From contig NZ_QZVQ01000008.1 in NCBI RefSeq assembly GCF_003660445.1, forward strand, positions 186,001-250,000: a stretch of 64,000 bases of DNA. The letters are read 5' to 3'. Shown piece after piece: positions 8,185 through 16,996 of this stretch. Source of the DNA: Croceibacterium ferulae. GTDB taxonomy: Bacteria > Pseudomonadota > Alphaproteobacteria > Sphingomonadales > Sphingomonadaceae. Numbering within the stretch: the first letter of the stretch is position 1; the number at the start of each line of letters is the position of its first letter. A program made the translations under genes and the position numbers. The notes beneath the pieces were generated by a model that saw only the letters and a program-made list of their open reading frames with translations, did not search any database and was not told the origin of the DNA.

Positions 8185-8391
8185 ATGCAGATCATGGTTC
8201 GCGACAACAATGTGGAGCAGGCCCTTCGCGCGCTCAAGAAGAAGCTGCAGCGTGAGGGTGTGTATCGCGAAATGAAGCTGCGCCGTCACTTCGAGAAGCC
8301 GAGCGAGAAGCGCGCCCGCGAAAAGGCCGCCGCCGTGCGCCGCGCCCGCAAGCTGGAGCGCAAGCGCGTGGAGCGTGACGGCGGCAAGTAA
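8185..8391 (+). CDS. rpsU: 30S ribosomal protein S21
   Basis: The 68-residue basic protein matches S21, a small-subunit protein near the anti-Shine-Dalgarno end of 16S rRNA that helps initiation. The conserved core [20 protein letters not shown] starts at residue 5 and is followed by the Arg/Lys-rich helical tail. A GAAAGAGG ribosome binding site lies 13-20 bases before the ATG. An ATG three codons later is possible, but S21 of alphaproteobacteria usually starts with MQ before the VRDN motif. It stands as its own unit, with a terminator-like hairpin downstream. Confidence 0.96.
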   Translation: MQIMVRDNNVEQALRALKKKLQREGVYREMKLRRHFEKPSEKRAREKAAAVRRARKLERKRVERDGGK

Positions 8392-8460
8392 GCCGTCCGG
8401 CACGGGTGGCCGGCGGGGGGCATCACCTCGCCGCTTGCAGGCCGCCATTGCTTCAGCCAA

Positions 8461-8494
8461 GGGGGCGCGAAAGGGATCATCCTTCGCGCCCCTT
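8461..8494 (+). terminator. Hairpin downstream of rpsU, probable terminator
   Basis: GGGGCGCGAA pairs with TTCGCGCCCC (10 bp, extended by GG/CC beyond a one-base bulge) around a short loop. The T-tract is weak (TTCGCATTT), so efficiency is uncertain. It lies between rpsU and the FKBP gene. Confidence 0.5.
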
Positions 8495-8518
8495 CGCATT
8501 TCAGGGATCAGCCGTTTC

Positions 8519-9097
8519 ATGACCGAAATCACCCGCGTACCGTTGCAGCCCATCGCCAAGGGATCGCTCACGAAGCTGTGGATCGGCATCGTGATCGTGC
8601 TGCTGGCCGCCGCCGGCGTCGCCTGGGCCGCGGTGCCCAAGGTGCGGACCCTGGCCGAAGGCGTCACGATCGAGACGCTGGCCGAAGGCACCGGCCCCAG
8701 CCCGGGCGCGACCGACTATGCTCTGGTCAGCTATCGCGGCACGCTGGACGACGGCACCGTGTTCGACGAGAACCAGCAGGCGCCCATGCCGGTCGACCAG
8801 GTCGTGCCGGGCTTCTCCACCGCGCTGCAGGCGATGCAGACGGGTGGCCGTTATCGCGTGCACATCCCGGCCGCGCAGGGCTATGGCGCACAGGGCAGCG
8901 GGCCCGGCGGGCCGATCCCCCCCAATGCCGACCTGACCTTCGAGGTCGAACTGATCGAGTTCCGCACGCGGGAGGAAATCATGCAGATGCAGCAGCAGAT
9001 GATGATGCAGCAGATGATGCAGGGTGGCGGCGCGCCGGGTGGCATGCCGGGCGCACCGGGCGCAGGCGGTCCTGCCGCTCCGCCGGCCGGCCAGTAA
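8519..9097 (+). CDS. Membrane-anchored FKBP-type peptidyl-prolyl cis-trans isomerase
   Basis: The 192-residue protein has a short cytoplasmic N-terminus and one hydrophobic anchor at about residues 22-42, so the catalytic part should face the periplasm. The FKBP domain covers about residues 55-155. It shows YRGTLDDGTVFDE, VPGFSTALQAM and the AAQGYGAQG segment typical of the fold. The C-terminus is a Met/Gln-rich run followed by Gly/Pro/Ala-rich sequence. I chose the ATG at 8519; the longer frame upstream is intergenic and overlaps the hairpin. It probably assists folding of exported proteins. It stands 21 bases ahead of gatC. Confidence 0.88.
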   Translation: MTEITRVPLQPIAKGSLTKLWIGIVIVLLAAAGVAWAAVPKVRTLAEGVTIETLAEGTGPSPGATDYALVSYRGTLDDGTVFDENQQAPMPVDQVVPGFSTALQAMQTGGRYRVHIPAAQGYGAQGSGPGGPIPPNADLTFEVELIEFRTREEIMQMQQQMMMQQMMQGGGAPGGMPGAPGAGGPAAPPAGQ

Positions 9098-9118
9098 GCA
9101 GCGAGCCGAAGGAACAGC

Positions 9119-9421
9119 ATGTCCGTCGACAAGGCCACCGTGGCCAAGATCGCCTCCCTGGCGCGCATCAGCATGGATGATGCCGCGCTGGACCGTATGG
9201 TGCCGGAACTGAACAAGATCCTGGGCTTCGTGGAGCAGCTGGGTCAGGTGGATGTGACCGGCGTGGAGCCGATGACCGCCGTTATCGCGCAGCCCCTGCG
9301 TCTGCGTGACGATGTGGTGAACGCCGACCCGCTGACCGGCGGCGGCGTGCGCGATGCGGTGCTGGCCAACGCCCCCGCGGCGGAGCACGGCTTCTTCGGC
9401 GTGCCCAAGGTGATCGAGTGA
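9119..9421 (+). CDS. gatC: Aspartyl/glutamyl-tRNA amidotransferase subunit C
   Basis: The 100-residue subunit C of the GatCAB complex stabilises the A-B contact in the amidotransferase that turns Asp-tRNA(Asn) or Glu-tRNA(Gln) into the amidated forms. Typical features are KIASLARI near the N-terminus, [11 protein letters not shown] in the middle and [11 protein letters not shown] at the C-terminus. The stop codon overlaps the gatA start. Together with gatA and gatB in this window, all three subunits are present. Confidence 0.95.
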   Translation: MSVDKATVAKIASLARISMDDAALDRMVPELNKILGFVEQLGQVDVTGVEPMTAVIAQPLRLRDDVVNADPLTGGGVRDAVLANAPAAEHGFFGVPKVIE

Positions 9422-10917
9422 TGAGCGAACTGACACAGCCCGAACTGACTCACCTGGGCGTCCAGGCGATCCGTGACGGTGTCGCCGCCGGCACCTTCAC
9501 CGCGCGCGAGGTGGCCGAGGCCTGCAATGCGGCGGTCGCGGATGCCTCCGCGCTGAACGCCTTCATTGTCACCACGCCCGACCACGCGCTCGCGGCGGCG
9601 GACAAGGTGGATGCGGACCGCGCCGCCGGGCGCGAGCTGGGCCTGATGGCCGGCGTGCCGATCGGCATGAAGGACCTGTTCGCCACCAACGGCGTGCAGA
9701 CCACGGCAGCCAGCCACATCCTGGAAGGCTTCACGCCGCGCTACGAAAGCACGGTCAGCCAGCGCCTGTGGGACGCCGGCGCTGGCATGCTGGGCAAGCT
9801 GAACCTCGACCAGTTCGCGATGGGCTCTTCCAACGAGACCAGCTATTTCGGTGATGTCGTCAGCCCATGGCGCAGGAACGGCAGCACTGCCGGCCTGACC
9901 CCCGGCGGCTCCTCCGGCGGCAGCAGCGCGGCGGTGGCGGCGCGGCTGGCACCGGCGGCGACCGGAACCGACACCGGCGGCTCCATCCGGCAGCCCGCCG
10001 CCTTGACCGGGATCTGCGGCATCAAGCCGACCTATGGCCGGTGCAGTCGCTGGGGCGTCGTCGCCTTTGCGTCCTCGCTGGATCAGGCGGGCCCGATGGC
10101 GCGCAGCGTGGCCGATTGCGCGCTGATGCTGCAGGCGATGGCGGGCTTCGACCCGAAGGATTCCACCAGCCTCGACCTGCCGGTGCCGGACTGGAGCGGC
10201 GCGCTGAATGCCGACCTGAAGGGCAAGCGCGTCGGCATTCCGCGCGAATACCGGATGGACGGCACCGATGCCGCCATTCTGAAGGCGTGGGACGACGGCA
10301 TCGCCTGGCTGAAGGATGCCGGAGCCGAAGTGGTCGACATCAGCCTGCCGCATACCGAATATGCGCTGCCAGCCTATTACATCATCGCCCCGGCGGAAGC
10401 GTCCAGCAACCTGGCTCGCTATGATGGCGTGCGGTACGGTCTGCGCGACCTGCCGCAGGGCGCCAATCTGCAGGACATGTATGCCGCCACCCGCGCCGCC
10501 GGCTTCGGCGACGAGGTCAAGCGCCGCATCCTGATCGGCACCTATGTGCTCTCCGCCGGCTATTACGACGCTTATTACACGCAGGCGATGAAGGTGCGCG
10601 CGCTGGTGGCGCGTGACTTTGCCGAAGCGTGGGACAAGTGCGACGTCATCCTGGCGCCGACCGCCCCCAACACCGCCTTCGCGCTGGGCGAGAAGCTGTC
10701 CGATCCGCTGGCGATGTATCTGAACGACGTGTTCTCCGTGCCCGCCAGCCTTGCCGGCCTGCCGGCGATGAGCGTGCCGGCCGGGCTTGATCCTGCGGGC
10801 CTGCCGCTGGGCCTGCAGCTGATCGGCCGTCCGCTGGACGAGCAGGGCGTGCTGAACGCCGCCCTGGCGATCGAACAGCGCGCCGGCTTTACCGCGCAGC
10901 CGGACCGCTGGTGGTAG
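9421..10917 (+). CDS. gatA: Aspartyl/glutamyl-tRNA amidotransferase subunit A
   Basis: The 498-residue amidase-signature subunit releases ammonia from glutamine for tRNA amidation. The catalytic triad is visible: Lys84 in IGMKDLF, Ser164 in GGSSGGSS, and nucleophile Ser188 in [12 protein letters not shown]. The full family length is present. The ATG overlaps the gatC stop by one base; a GTG three bases earlier is an alternative. The downstream acyltransferase begins inside the last codons of gatA. gatB is not adjacent but lies 2.3 kb further on. Confidence 0.96.
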   Translation: MSELTQPELTHLGVQAIRDGVAAGTFTAREVAEACNAAVADASALNAFIVTTPDHALAAADKVDADRAAGRELGLMAGVPIGMKDLFATNGVQTTAASHILEGFTPRYESTVSQRLWDAGAGMLGKLNLDQFAMGSSNETSYFGDVVSPWRRNGSTAGLTPGGSSGGSSAAVAARLAPAATGTDTGGSIRQPAALTGICGIKPTYGRCSRWGVVAFASSLDQAGPMARSVADCALMLQAMAGFDPKDSTSLDLPVPDWSGALNADLKGKRVGIPREYRMDGTDAAILKAWDDGIAWLKDAGAEVVDISLPHTEYALPAYYIIAPAEASSNLARYDGVRYGLRDLPQGANLQDMYAATRAAGFGDEVKRRILIGTYVLSAGYYDAYYTQAMKVRALVARDFAEAWDKCDVILAPTAPNTAFALGEKLSDPLAMYLNDVFSVPASLAGLPAMSVPAGLDPAGLPLGLQLIGRPLDEQGVLNAALAIEQRAGFTAQPDRWW

Positions 10918-12071
10918 CCAGTCGGGAGGCGCTGGCCCGCCTGCCGGATGGCGGACGGTTCATCGCTCTCGATTCATTGCGCGGCGTGGCGGCGATTGCC
11001 GTGATGCTGTTCCACATGGGACCGTTCGGCTGGCTGGCCGGCGCAGGCTTCCTGCGCAATGGCTGGCTGATGGTGGACTTCTTCTTCGTCCTGTCAGGCT
11101 TCGTGATTGCCGCCAGTTATGGCGAGCGTCTGGCGCAGGGCTTCTCGCGCCGGCAGTTCCTGGCGCTGCGGCTGGGGCGGGTGGTGCCGCTGCATGTGGC
11201 CGCGGTGCTGGCGGCCAGTGCGTTCGAGCTGTTCTATGTCCACGGCGTGCTGGGGGAACGGAGCAATCCGCTGCTGTTCTGGCGCGGCCTGTTGCTGCTG
11301 GACGGCTTCGCCACCGGCGCCAACAACCATTATGCGCCGGTCAGCTGGTCGATCTCGGTCGAGATCGTGCTGTACGCCATCGCCGCCACCCTGTTCGGCC
11401 GTGGACGGCGCGGGCTGACGCTGGCGGCCTTGCTGGTCGGCGGATGCGTGGCGGCCCTGGCTCTGGAGTGGAATCACCCGGGGCTCGGCCGGCTGCTGCA
11501 ACGCGGCATGCTGGGTTTCGGGCTGGGCGTCGGCTGCCACTGGCTGCACCGCCGCTGGCACGGGCAGATTGGCGCGAGCTGGCTGACGTTGCTGGAGGTG
11601 GCGAGCCTTGCCGCACTGGTCTGGCTGCTCGCGGCGATGCCGCTGGGCAACAGCACGCTGCTGCTGACATCGCCCGTCTTTGCCGCGACGGTGCTGATCT
11701 TTGCGCGGGACAAGGGCTGGGTCAGCCGGCTGCTGCAGCTGCGCCCGCTGATCGTGCTCGGCACATTGTCCTACTCCATCTACATGCTGCACATGCTGCT
11801 GATCCGCCCGCTGGCTAAGGCCGGGCCGGCGGTGCTGCAGGCAATGGGCCGGCCGGACCTTGTGGCCACCGATCCGCGCCCCTTCGGGCTCGGCACGCTG
11901 GCTCTGGACCAGGGAGCGGCCACCATCATGTCGCTGGTGATGATCGCCCTGACGGTCGGCCTGTCCGCGCTCTCCTTTCGCTGGCTGGAGGAGCCCGCCC
12001 GCCGCTGGTCGCGCGACCATGCGCGGCGCTGGGGCGCCGGCGCGGCGGAGCGGGAGGCGCTGACGATCTGA
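10911..12071 (+). CDS. Acyltransferase family 3 membrane protein
   Basis: The 386-residue polytopic inner-membrane protein is of the OafA/YrhL acyltransferase-3 family, which moves acetyl or other acyl groups onto surface sugars. Family hallmarks are [16 protein letters not shown] near residue 20 (with the conserved His), [15 protein letters not shown] at about 60, and [15 protein letters not shown]. About ten hydrophobic segments follow, and a basic C-terminal tail. It starts with GTG, overlapping the last codons of gatA by seven bases, so it is likely co-translated. The acceptor is unknown. No C-terminal SGNH domain is present. Confidence 0.88.
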   Translation: MVASREALARLPDGGRFIALDSLRGVAAIAVMLFHMGPFGWLAGAGFLRNGWLMVDFFFVLSGFVIAASYGERLAQGFSRRQFLALRLGRVVPLHVAAVLAASAFELFYVHGVLGERSNPLLFWRGLLLLDGFATGANNHYAPVSWSISVEIVLYAIAATLFGRGRRGLTLAALLVGGCVAALALEWNHPGLGRLLQRGMLGFGLGVGCHWLHRRWHGQIGASWLTLLEVASLAALVWLLAAMPLGNSTLLLTSPVFAATVLIFARDKGWVSRLLQLRPLIVLGTLSYSIYMLHMLLIRPLAKAGPAVLQAMGRPDLVATDPRPFGLGTLALDQGAATIMSLVMIALTVGLSALSFRWLEEPARRWSRDHARRWGAGAAEREALTI

Positions 12072-12142
12072 GCCTCGTGCCCAAGTGTGCAGTGCAACAT
12101 AGCCGGTTCACTTGTGCAATCGCATGCTGTAAGTGGCTCGGA

Positions 12143-13201
12143 ATGACACCGCCCGAGGACCATAGGCGATACCGTGATCTCGACGGGATCCGGGGGATCC
12201 TCTCGGTCGTGATCGTACTCGGTCATTTCGGCCTCAAGTCTTTCCTGCACAAGGTCAGCGGCGGGGTGGTGGTCACTCCCGCCTTCCCGGTCATCGTGGA
12301 CTTCTTCTTCGTCCTCAGCGGTTTTGTGCTGGCGAAATCCTATGTGAAAAGGCCGCGCCCGATCGGGGAGGCGCTGATCGAGCGCGTCTTCAGGCTGTTG
12401 CCCTGCCACATGGTTGTTCTGGCGCTGCTGTTTACCATCAGGGCGCTGATGATCTGGGGCGGAACCGATCCGGCTGTGCTGAAGCCGGTCCATCCGGCCC
12501 CTCTCGCGGCCGAGTTCTTCGGGCTATACATCTTCTTCTTCGATGGTTTCCCGGGCTGGAACCAGCCGAGCTGGTCCGTGAACGTCCAGGTCTATATCAC
12601 CGTGCTGCTTGGGCTCGGGGTCTTGCAACTGTGGCGGATCCCGCGAGTGACGATGTTCGCGGCCTTTGCACTGCTGGTGGTGGCGCAAGGGTGGCTGTCC
12701 TGCATCGTCACGCCCGATGTGTACTACCCGATCATGCGCGGCTTTGTCGGTATCTCGCTCGGAGCAGTGCTTGCGGCCATGATCGATCGCGGCTTCATCT
12801 CCGTTCCGACGACGCGATGGTTCGTGCCGCTGTTCCTGTGCGCCTTTGCCGTACTGATCGTGTTGCGGGATCTTGCTCCGATCATCGCGATGTTCACCCC
12901 CATCTTCATCACCCTCATCATGGTGGCCGGCACCCGGTCCCACAGCGTGTTGAGCCTGCCGCCCTTGCTGAAGCTGGGTGACCTGTCGTTCTCGATCTAC
13001 ATCGTGCACATGCCCGTATGGGTTCTCGTGCACTGGCTGGTCGACCTGGACGGCATCATGGGCAGCCTGGCCTTCAAGGCGGTCTGGCTCATGGTCGTGC
13101 TTGCCGCGGCATGGGTGCTGACGGAGTATGTGGAAAAACCAGGCGTGCGGCTCGGACGGAAGCTGCTCGGGCGCAAGAGGGCGGTCTCGCAGCCCGCCTA
13201 A
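12143..13201 (+). CDS. Acyltransferase family 3 membrane protein
   Basis: A second acyltransferase-3 protein of 352 residues follows. It has LDGIRGILSVVIVLGHFG near the N-terminus, [15 protein letters not shown], and QPSWSVNVQVYITV, with multiple membrane segments. I start it at the ATG at 12143; a GTG at 12077 would add 22 residues with several cysteines and looks unlikely. It is diverged from the preceding acyltransferase, so this is not a recent tandem copy. Base composition is a little lower in GC than the Gat genes around it. The acceptor is unknown; surface polysaccharide modification is the family's usual role. Confidence 0.85.
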   Translation: MTPPEDHRRYRDLDGIRGILSVVIVLGHFGLKSFLHKVSGGVVVTPAFPVIVDFFFVLSGFVLAKSYVKRPRPIGEALIERVFRLLPCHMVVLALLFTIRALMIWGGTDPAVLKPVHPAPLAAEFFGLYIFFFDGFPGWNQPSWSVNVQVYITVLLGLGVLQLWRIPRVTMFAAFALLVVAQGWLSCIVTPDVYYPIMRGFVGISLGAVLAAMIDRGFISVPTTRWFVPLFLCAFAVLIVLRDLAPIIAMFTPIFITLIMVAGTRSHSVLSLPPLLKLGDLSFSIYIVHMPVWVLVHWLVDLDGIMGSLAFKAVWLMVVLAAAWVLTEYVEKPGVRLGRKLLGRKRAVSQPA

Positions 13202-13241
13202 GGCTCTTCACAGCCTGCATTGCCCGCACTAGGCAGAACTG

Positions 13242-14753
13242 ATGAGCACTTATCGCATTCACGGCGCCACTGGCGACTGGGAGGTCGTGATCGGCCTCGA
13301 AGTCCATGCGCAGGTCACTTCCAACGCCAAGCTGTTCTCCGGCGCGGCCACCACCTTCGGGGCGGAGCCGAACGCGCAGGTCAGCCTGGTGGACGCGGCG
13401 ATGCCCGGCATGCTGCCGGTGCTGAACCGCGAATGCATCCGCCAGGCGGTGCGCACCGGCATGGCGATCGAGGCGCAGATCAACCGGTGGAGCCGGTTCG
13501 ACCGCAAGAACTACTTCTATGCCGACCTGCCGCAGGGCTACCAGATCAGCCAGCTGTACCACCCGCTGGTGGGCGAGGGATCGCTGACCATCGAGGCGGA
13601 CGAGAAGGCGGGCATCCCGGCGGACAAGGTGATCGGGATCGAGCGCATCCATGTGGAGCAGGATGCCGGGAAGCTGATGCACGACCAGCATCCGACCATG
13701 TCCTATGTCGACCTGAACCGCAGCGGCGTGGCGTTGATGGAGATCGTCAGCCGCCCCGACATGGCGAGCCCGGCGGAAGCCGGCGCCTACCTGCGCAAGC
13801 TGCGGGCTATCCTGCGCTATGTCGGCAGTTGCGACGGCAACATGGAGGAAGGCTCCATGCGCGCCGATGTCAACGTGTCCGTCCGCCGTGCGGGAGAGCC
13901 GCTGGGCACGCGGACGGAGACCAAGAACGTCAACTCGGTCCGCTTCGTCATGGCCGCGATCGAGCATGAGGCACGCCGGCAGGTGGACCTGCTGGAGGAT
14001 GGCGGCGCCATCGTGCAGGAGACGCGGCTGTTCGATCCGGGGACCGGCACCACGCGGTCCATGCGCTCCAAGGAAGATGCGCACGACTACCGCTACTTCC
14101 CGGACCCCGACCTGCTGCCGCTGGAGCTGGACGAGGCGTTCCTGGACGAGTGCCGCGAGAGCCTGCCCGAACTGCCCGATGCCAAGCGCACCCGCTATGT
14201 CGAGGCGCTGGGCCTCAGCGACTACAACGCCCATGTGCTGACCGCCGAGGTGGAGACGGCGCGCTGGTTCGAGGCGCTGCTGCTGACCAGCGCCACCGCG
14301 CAGGGCAAGCAGCCCGCCGAGGTCGCGAAGCAGGCGGCCAACTGGCTGCTGTCCGAACTGATGGGCGCGCTGAACAAGGCGGGCCGGACGCCGGGCGATG
14401 GCGCGGTGACGCCGGAGAGCGGGGCGGAACTGCTGGCGCTGGTGGGCAAGGGGACCATTTCGGCCTCCATCGCCAAGCAGGTACTGGAAGGCATGATCGC
14501 CACCGGCGATGCGCCCGGCGTGATCGTGGAGCGCGAAGGCCTGAAGCAGGAATCCGACAGCGGCGCGATCGAGGCCGCCGCCGATCAGGTGCTGGCGGCC
14601 AATGGCGACAAGGTGGCGCAGTATCGCGGCGGCAAGGCGGCGCTGTTCGGCTTCTTCGTGGGGCAGACCATGAAGGCGATGGCGGGCAAGGCCAATCCGC
14701 AGGTCGTGAACCAGGTGCTGCAGGCCAAGCTGGGGCCGGCCGGCGAGAGCTGA
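13242..14753 (+). CDS. gatB: Aspartyl/glutamyl-tRNA amidotransferase subunit B
   Basis: The 503-residue GatB subunit phosphorylates the misacylated tRNA and amidates it with ammonia from GatA. Signatures are [10 protein letters not shown] near residue 19, [17 protein letters not shown], and KNVNSVRFV in the cradle domain. The C-terminal YqeY-like tail (about residues 350-503) ends in [14 protein letters not shown]. Length is normal. It stands 40 bases after the second acyltransferase and is presumably read through from gatCA or from a local promoter. It is convergent with the lipoprotein gene only three bases downstream. Confidence 0.96.
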   Translation: MSTYRIHGATGDWEVVIGLEVHAQVTSNAKLFSGAATTFGAEPNAQVSLVDAAMPGMLPVLNRECIRQAVRTGMAIEAQINRWSRFDRKNYFYADLPQGYQISQLYHPLVGEGSLTIEADEKAGIPADKVIGIERIHVEQDAGKLMHDQHPTMSYVDLNRSGVALMEIVSRPDMASPAEAGAYLRKLRAILRYVGSCDGNMEEGSMRADVNVSVRRAGEPLGTRTETKNVNSVRFVMAAIEHEARRQVDLLEDGGAIVQETRLFDPGTGTTRSMRSKEDAHDYRYFPDPDLLPLELDEAFLDECRESLPELPDAKRTRYVEALGLSDYNAHVLTAEVETARWFEALLLTSATAQGKQPAEVAKQAANWLLSELMGALNKAGRTPGDGAVTPESGAELLALVGKGTISASIAKQVLEGMIATGDAPGVIVEREGLKQESDSGAIEAAADQVLAANGDKVAQYRGGKAALFGFFVGQTMKAMAGKANPQVVNQVLQAKLGPAGES

Positions 14754-14756
14754 GCC

Positions 14757-15191
14757 CTATGGCGCCTCCGACCCGGTGAACGGGCGGGCATCGGTCCAGC
14801 CGCAGCCGGACAGCAGCTGCTCGCCATTCTGGACGGTGACGGTGAACGGGTAGCTCCGGTCGGACATGCCGTCGCTGCACGCCCCTTCGCTGGCCAGCAG
14901 GGTGAAGGGCGCGCCGGCCAGTTCGCCCGACCAGCTGGCCCCGCCGCGCCCGGCAAAGCGGGTGACGGTGATGCTGCGCCCCTCCGGCTCCTCCGCCGTG
15001 CTGAAGCGCAGGGTCGTGCCGCGCACCTCCCCGCCCCAGAACGGCTCCGTTCCGGTAAAGCGCAGCCGGTCGCTTTCGGCGATCCCGGCGTAAGGGCGCG
15101 GATCCTCGCCGCCGGGCAGATCATCCGGCTGGCCGTTGCAGGCGGCGAGCAGCAGCAGGGGCAGGGCGGCGGCGAAGCGGGTCATCGGCAT
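14757..15191 (-). CDS. Predicted lipoprotein (COG3650-like)
   Basis: The protein has about 144 residues and begins with a short signal ending in a lipobox (LLLLAAC), so it should be lipidated and membrane-attached. The mature part has the pattern FTGTEPFWGGEV...GCGWTDARPF seen in COG3650-type predicted lipoproteins, related in shape to META/HslJ domains. Start choice is ambiguous between ATGs at 15200, 15191 and 15185; 15191 has a GGGA at suitable distance. Function is unknown; an envelope role is inferred from the lipobox. Confidence 0.72.
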   Translation of the reverse strand: MPMTRFAAALPLLLLAACNGQPDDLPGGEDPRPYAGIAESDRLRFTGTEPFWGGEVRGTTLRFSTAEEPEGRSITVTRFAGRGGASWSGELAGAPFTLLASEGACSDGMSDRSYPFTVTVQNGEQLLSGCGWTDARPFTGSEAP

Positions 15192-15217
15192 GGGTCCCAT
15201 TGTGGCAGAGGCGGGGG

Positions 15218-15718
15218 TTACACGGAACGGCGGATTTGTCGCCGCAGGTCCGGCCATGCGTAGGGGGCGTCCAGAACGTCGCCGATCAGTCGGTCGAGCC
15301 GGTGGATGGCGGACAAAAGCCTTGAATCATCGGGCTTTCTCCAGATCGTGCGGGCCCGGCCGCGATACAGCGCGATGTGGAACGGCCCCTCCAGTGCCAG
15401 CGTGCGCGCTTCCACCGGTGTGAACTTCCAGCGGGGCTGCTGTTTTCCCCTTATCGCGGTCTCCCATGCGGCACGGAACGAGCCGGCGCCGGGATGCTTG
15501 CGCAGGCGATAGGCGGACTCGCGGGTCAGGCCGAGCAGCTGTGCGGCCTTCCGCACGCAGGCGGTTTCGGCGAGCAGGGCGATGAAGCGGGCCTGCCGCG
15601 CGGGGGTCCAGCCGTCACGGCGGGTGCGCAGCGGGACGGGGAGGAAGGCGGGCAGCTTGAGGTAAGGTGCCCACGGCTTGTGGCGGGGCCGTTTGCTGGA
15701 GTTGCGGCGGTTGCTCAT
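15218..15718 (-). CDS. Small basic protein with helix-turn-helix segment, function unknown
   Basis: This 166-residue protein is rich in Arg and Lys. Its N-terminus is strongly basic, followed by WTPARQARFIALLAETA and a probable helix-turn-helix (AAQLLGLTRESAYRLR at about residues 60-75). The rest shows no known domain. The HTH resembles that of phage terminase small subunits and simple DNA-binding proteins, but no phage genes are nearby. I use the ATG at 15718; a GTG two codons earlier is possible. A DNA-binding role is inferred. It lies upstream of the lipoprotein gene in the same direction. Confidence 0.6.
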   Translation of the reverse strand: MSNRRNSSKRPRHKPWAPYLKLPAFLPVPLRTRRDGWTPARQARFIALLAETACVRKAAQLLGLTRESAYRLRKHPGAGSFRAAWETAIRGKQQPRWKFTPVEARTLALEGPFHIALYRGRARTIWRKPDDSRLLSAIHRLDRLIGDVLDAPYAWPDLRRQIRRSV

Positions 15719-15784
15719 GCCCACGCGCGTAGGGGGGGCGTGTGGGTGTAGGAAAATGCTTTTGGCTGGCGTGGTGCGGGCGAC

Positions 15785-15942
15785 ATCCTCCCCGGCACGG
15801 GGAGGGGGACCGCTCGCGCAGCGAGGGGTGGAGGGGCACCCCGCGATCTCTCCGAACGCTCCTGGCCAGCTCCCTGTTGAGAGGCGGCGCGTGCCCCTCC
15901 ACCACCCTGCGGGTGGTCCCCCTCCCCCGCTGGGGGAGGATT
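15785..15942. repeat. Imperfect long inverted repeat, dispersed intergenic element
   Basis: Outer arms TCCTCCCC...GGGGGACC and GGTCCCCCTCCCCC...GGGGAGGA face each other. Nested inner arms (GAGGGGCACC / GCGTGCCCCTC) sit between them, so a transcript would fold into a long branched hairpin. This pattern resembles the short dispersed repeats common between genes of sphingomonads and Caulobacter. It lies in a 287-base gap between the HTH gene and the orphan at 16006. Other genome copies cannot be checked here. Confidence 0.7.
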
Positions 15943-16005
15943 GTCCGCTTACGCCCCATTGCCGACAATGCCGACCTGGATCAAAGTGCTAAGGCGAGGT
16001 GACGA

Positions 16006-16482
16006 ATGACCCAAGAGCGCATCTATGTTGAAAGAAGCTTCACTTTGGATAGTGACGTCATATGCTGTAGATTCTTTCAGCCGATCACGGATGGCCAAGA
16101 TTACAGCTGTCGCTTTGCAATTGACTGGCCAGATGGGACGTCCGAGCGGACGATATGGGGCGTAGATGGGATACAAGCCCTTCTGCTTGCAATGCGCGCG
16201 GCACACGATGAGCTTCGGCTGAGACCGAGTTCATCGAAGATGCACGTCAAGTGGCTTGATAGCGAAGGATTGGGCCTTCCACCTGCAAGTGGAACTTGTT
16301 CGGACTGGTCGAGCGGCAATGAAGCAGAATACAGCGCTACTTTTCTCAACCATTTGTGTCGCGTAGTCAGTGAAGCAGAAGCGGCAAGATACAGCAAAGA
16401 AGGCGCAGACCTTCTGCGACGAGCTGAAGAACTTTTTCGCGAAGAGAGCAAAAGTCGTCACCCAGAACTTTGGAATGAGTAG
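16006..16482 (+). CDS. Hypothetical protein, possibly DUF6968-like
   Basis: A 158-residue soluble protein. The N-terminal half (FTLDSDVICCRFFQPI, then a CRFAIDWPDG segment and GVDGIQALLLAMRAAHDELR) resembles the DUF6968 pattern. I rate that match as tentative. The C-terminal third is a charged helix (EAARYSKEGADLLRRAEELF) without a recognisable domain. The gene is visibly lower in GC and uses AT-ending codons (AGA, TTG, CAA) rare in its neighbours, and it follows a repeat element; both suggest acquisition by transfer. No operon partner. Confidence 0.55.
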   Translation: MTQERIYVERSFTLDSDVICCRFFQPITDGQDYSCRFAIDWPDGTSERTIWGVDGIQALLLAMRAAHDELRLRPSSSKMHVKWLDSEGLGLPPASGTCSDWSSGNEAEYSATFLNHLCRVVSEAEAARYSKEGADLLRRAEELFREESKSRHPELWNE

Positions 16483-16814
16483 GGCAGGCTCGCGTCTGGT
16501 TTCCACCCACAAGCGGACCTAACACCATAATGACCGTTGCCCCTGCGAAGACAGGGGTAATCCGCGGCTCCGCCGTCTTGGCGTTGCTGGTGACGAGGTC
16601 AGCTGGGCCCCTGCCGGCGCAGAGGCGACGACAGATGATGGAGTGTGGGCCACCTTGAAGGCGGCGAGCTATTCGATCGTAGTCGCTCGTGCTCGGCTCC
16701 GCGACGCGCATCGTTGTGCGGCGATACCGGTAAGCAGTGGCATCAGGGCCCGGCCAACCCTTGGAACCCCGGACCAGAGTTGGCGGTTCGGCTTTCATCA
16801 CAGGAGAACACGGA
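16483..16814. other. Intergenic region with remnant of a dispersed repeat
   Basis: This 332-base gap has no convincing gene. At about 16536-16620 it contains a small hairpin (CCCCTG-CGAAGA-CAGGGG). This is followed by GGTAATCCGCGGCTCCGCCG and then GGTCAGCTGGGCCCCTGCC. That looks like a decayed copy of a repeat frequent between genes in this bacterial group. The last 15 bases carry the CAGGAG ribosome binding site of the small gene at 16815. Confidence 0.4.
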
Positions 16815-16970
16815 ATGGCCACGCTTCCCCCCGATCCCTACGCTCCTGATCCCGAGCGCAAGCCGGACGGTACGCCTGTTCCCGAGGACAGGCCGGAGAC
16901 CTTGCCGGGGCCGGACAATCCGGAACCGCCGAAGATCACGCCTGACAGCGCGGGTGACGAGGCAGGTTAG
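16815..16970 (+). CDS. Small proline-rich hypothetical protein
   Basis: A 51-residue protein, about one quarter proline and strongly acidic, is preceded by a good AGGAG site ten bases before the ATG. It has no membrane segment or signal and is predicted to be disordered (repeated DPxx/PEDRPE-like patterns). The longer in-frame start at 16737 has no comparable ribosome binding site. The function is unknown. It ends 26 bases before the convergent ruvX. Confidence 0.55.
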   Translation: MATLPPDPYAPDPERKPDGTPVPEDRPETLPGPDNPEPPKITPDSAGDEAG

Positions 16971-16996
16971 ACTTCCGCCCGCCCGCCGGCCCGCCG

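Noticed and set aside
12077-12142. N-terminal extension of the second acyltransferase from a GTG start
   Set aside because: The 22 added residues are cysteine-rich and unlike acyltransferase-3 N-termini; the ATG at 12143 fits the family start.
15218-15718. Terminase small subunit of a prophage
   Set aside because: Only a short HTH supports this; no phage structural, packaging or integrase genes are present nearby.
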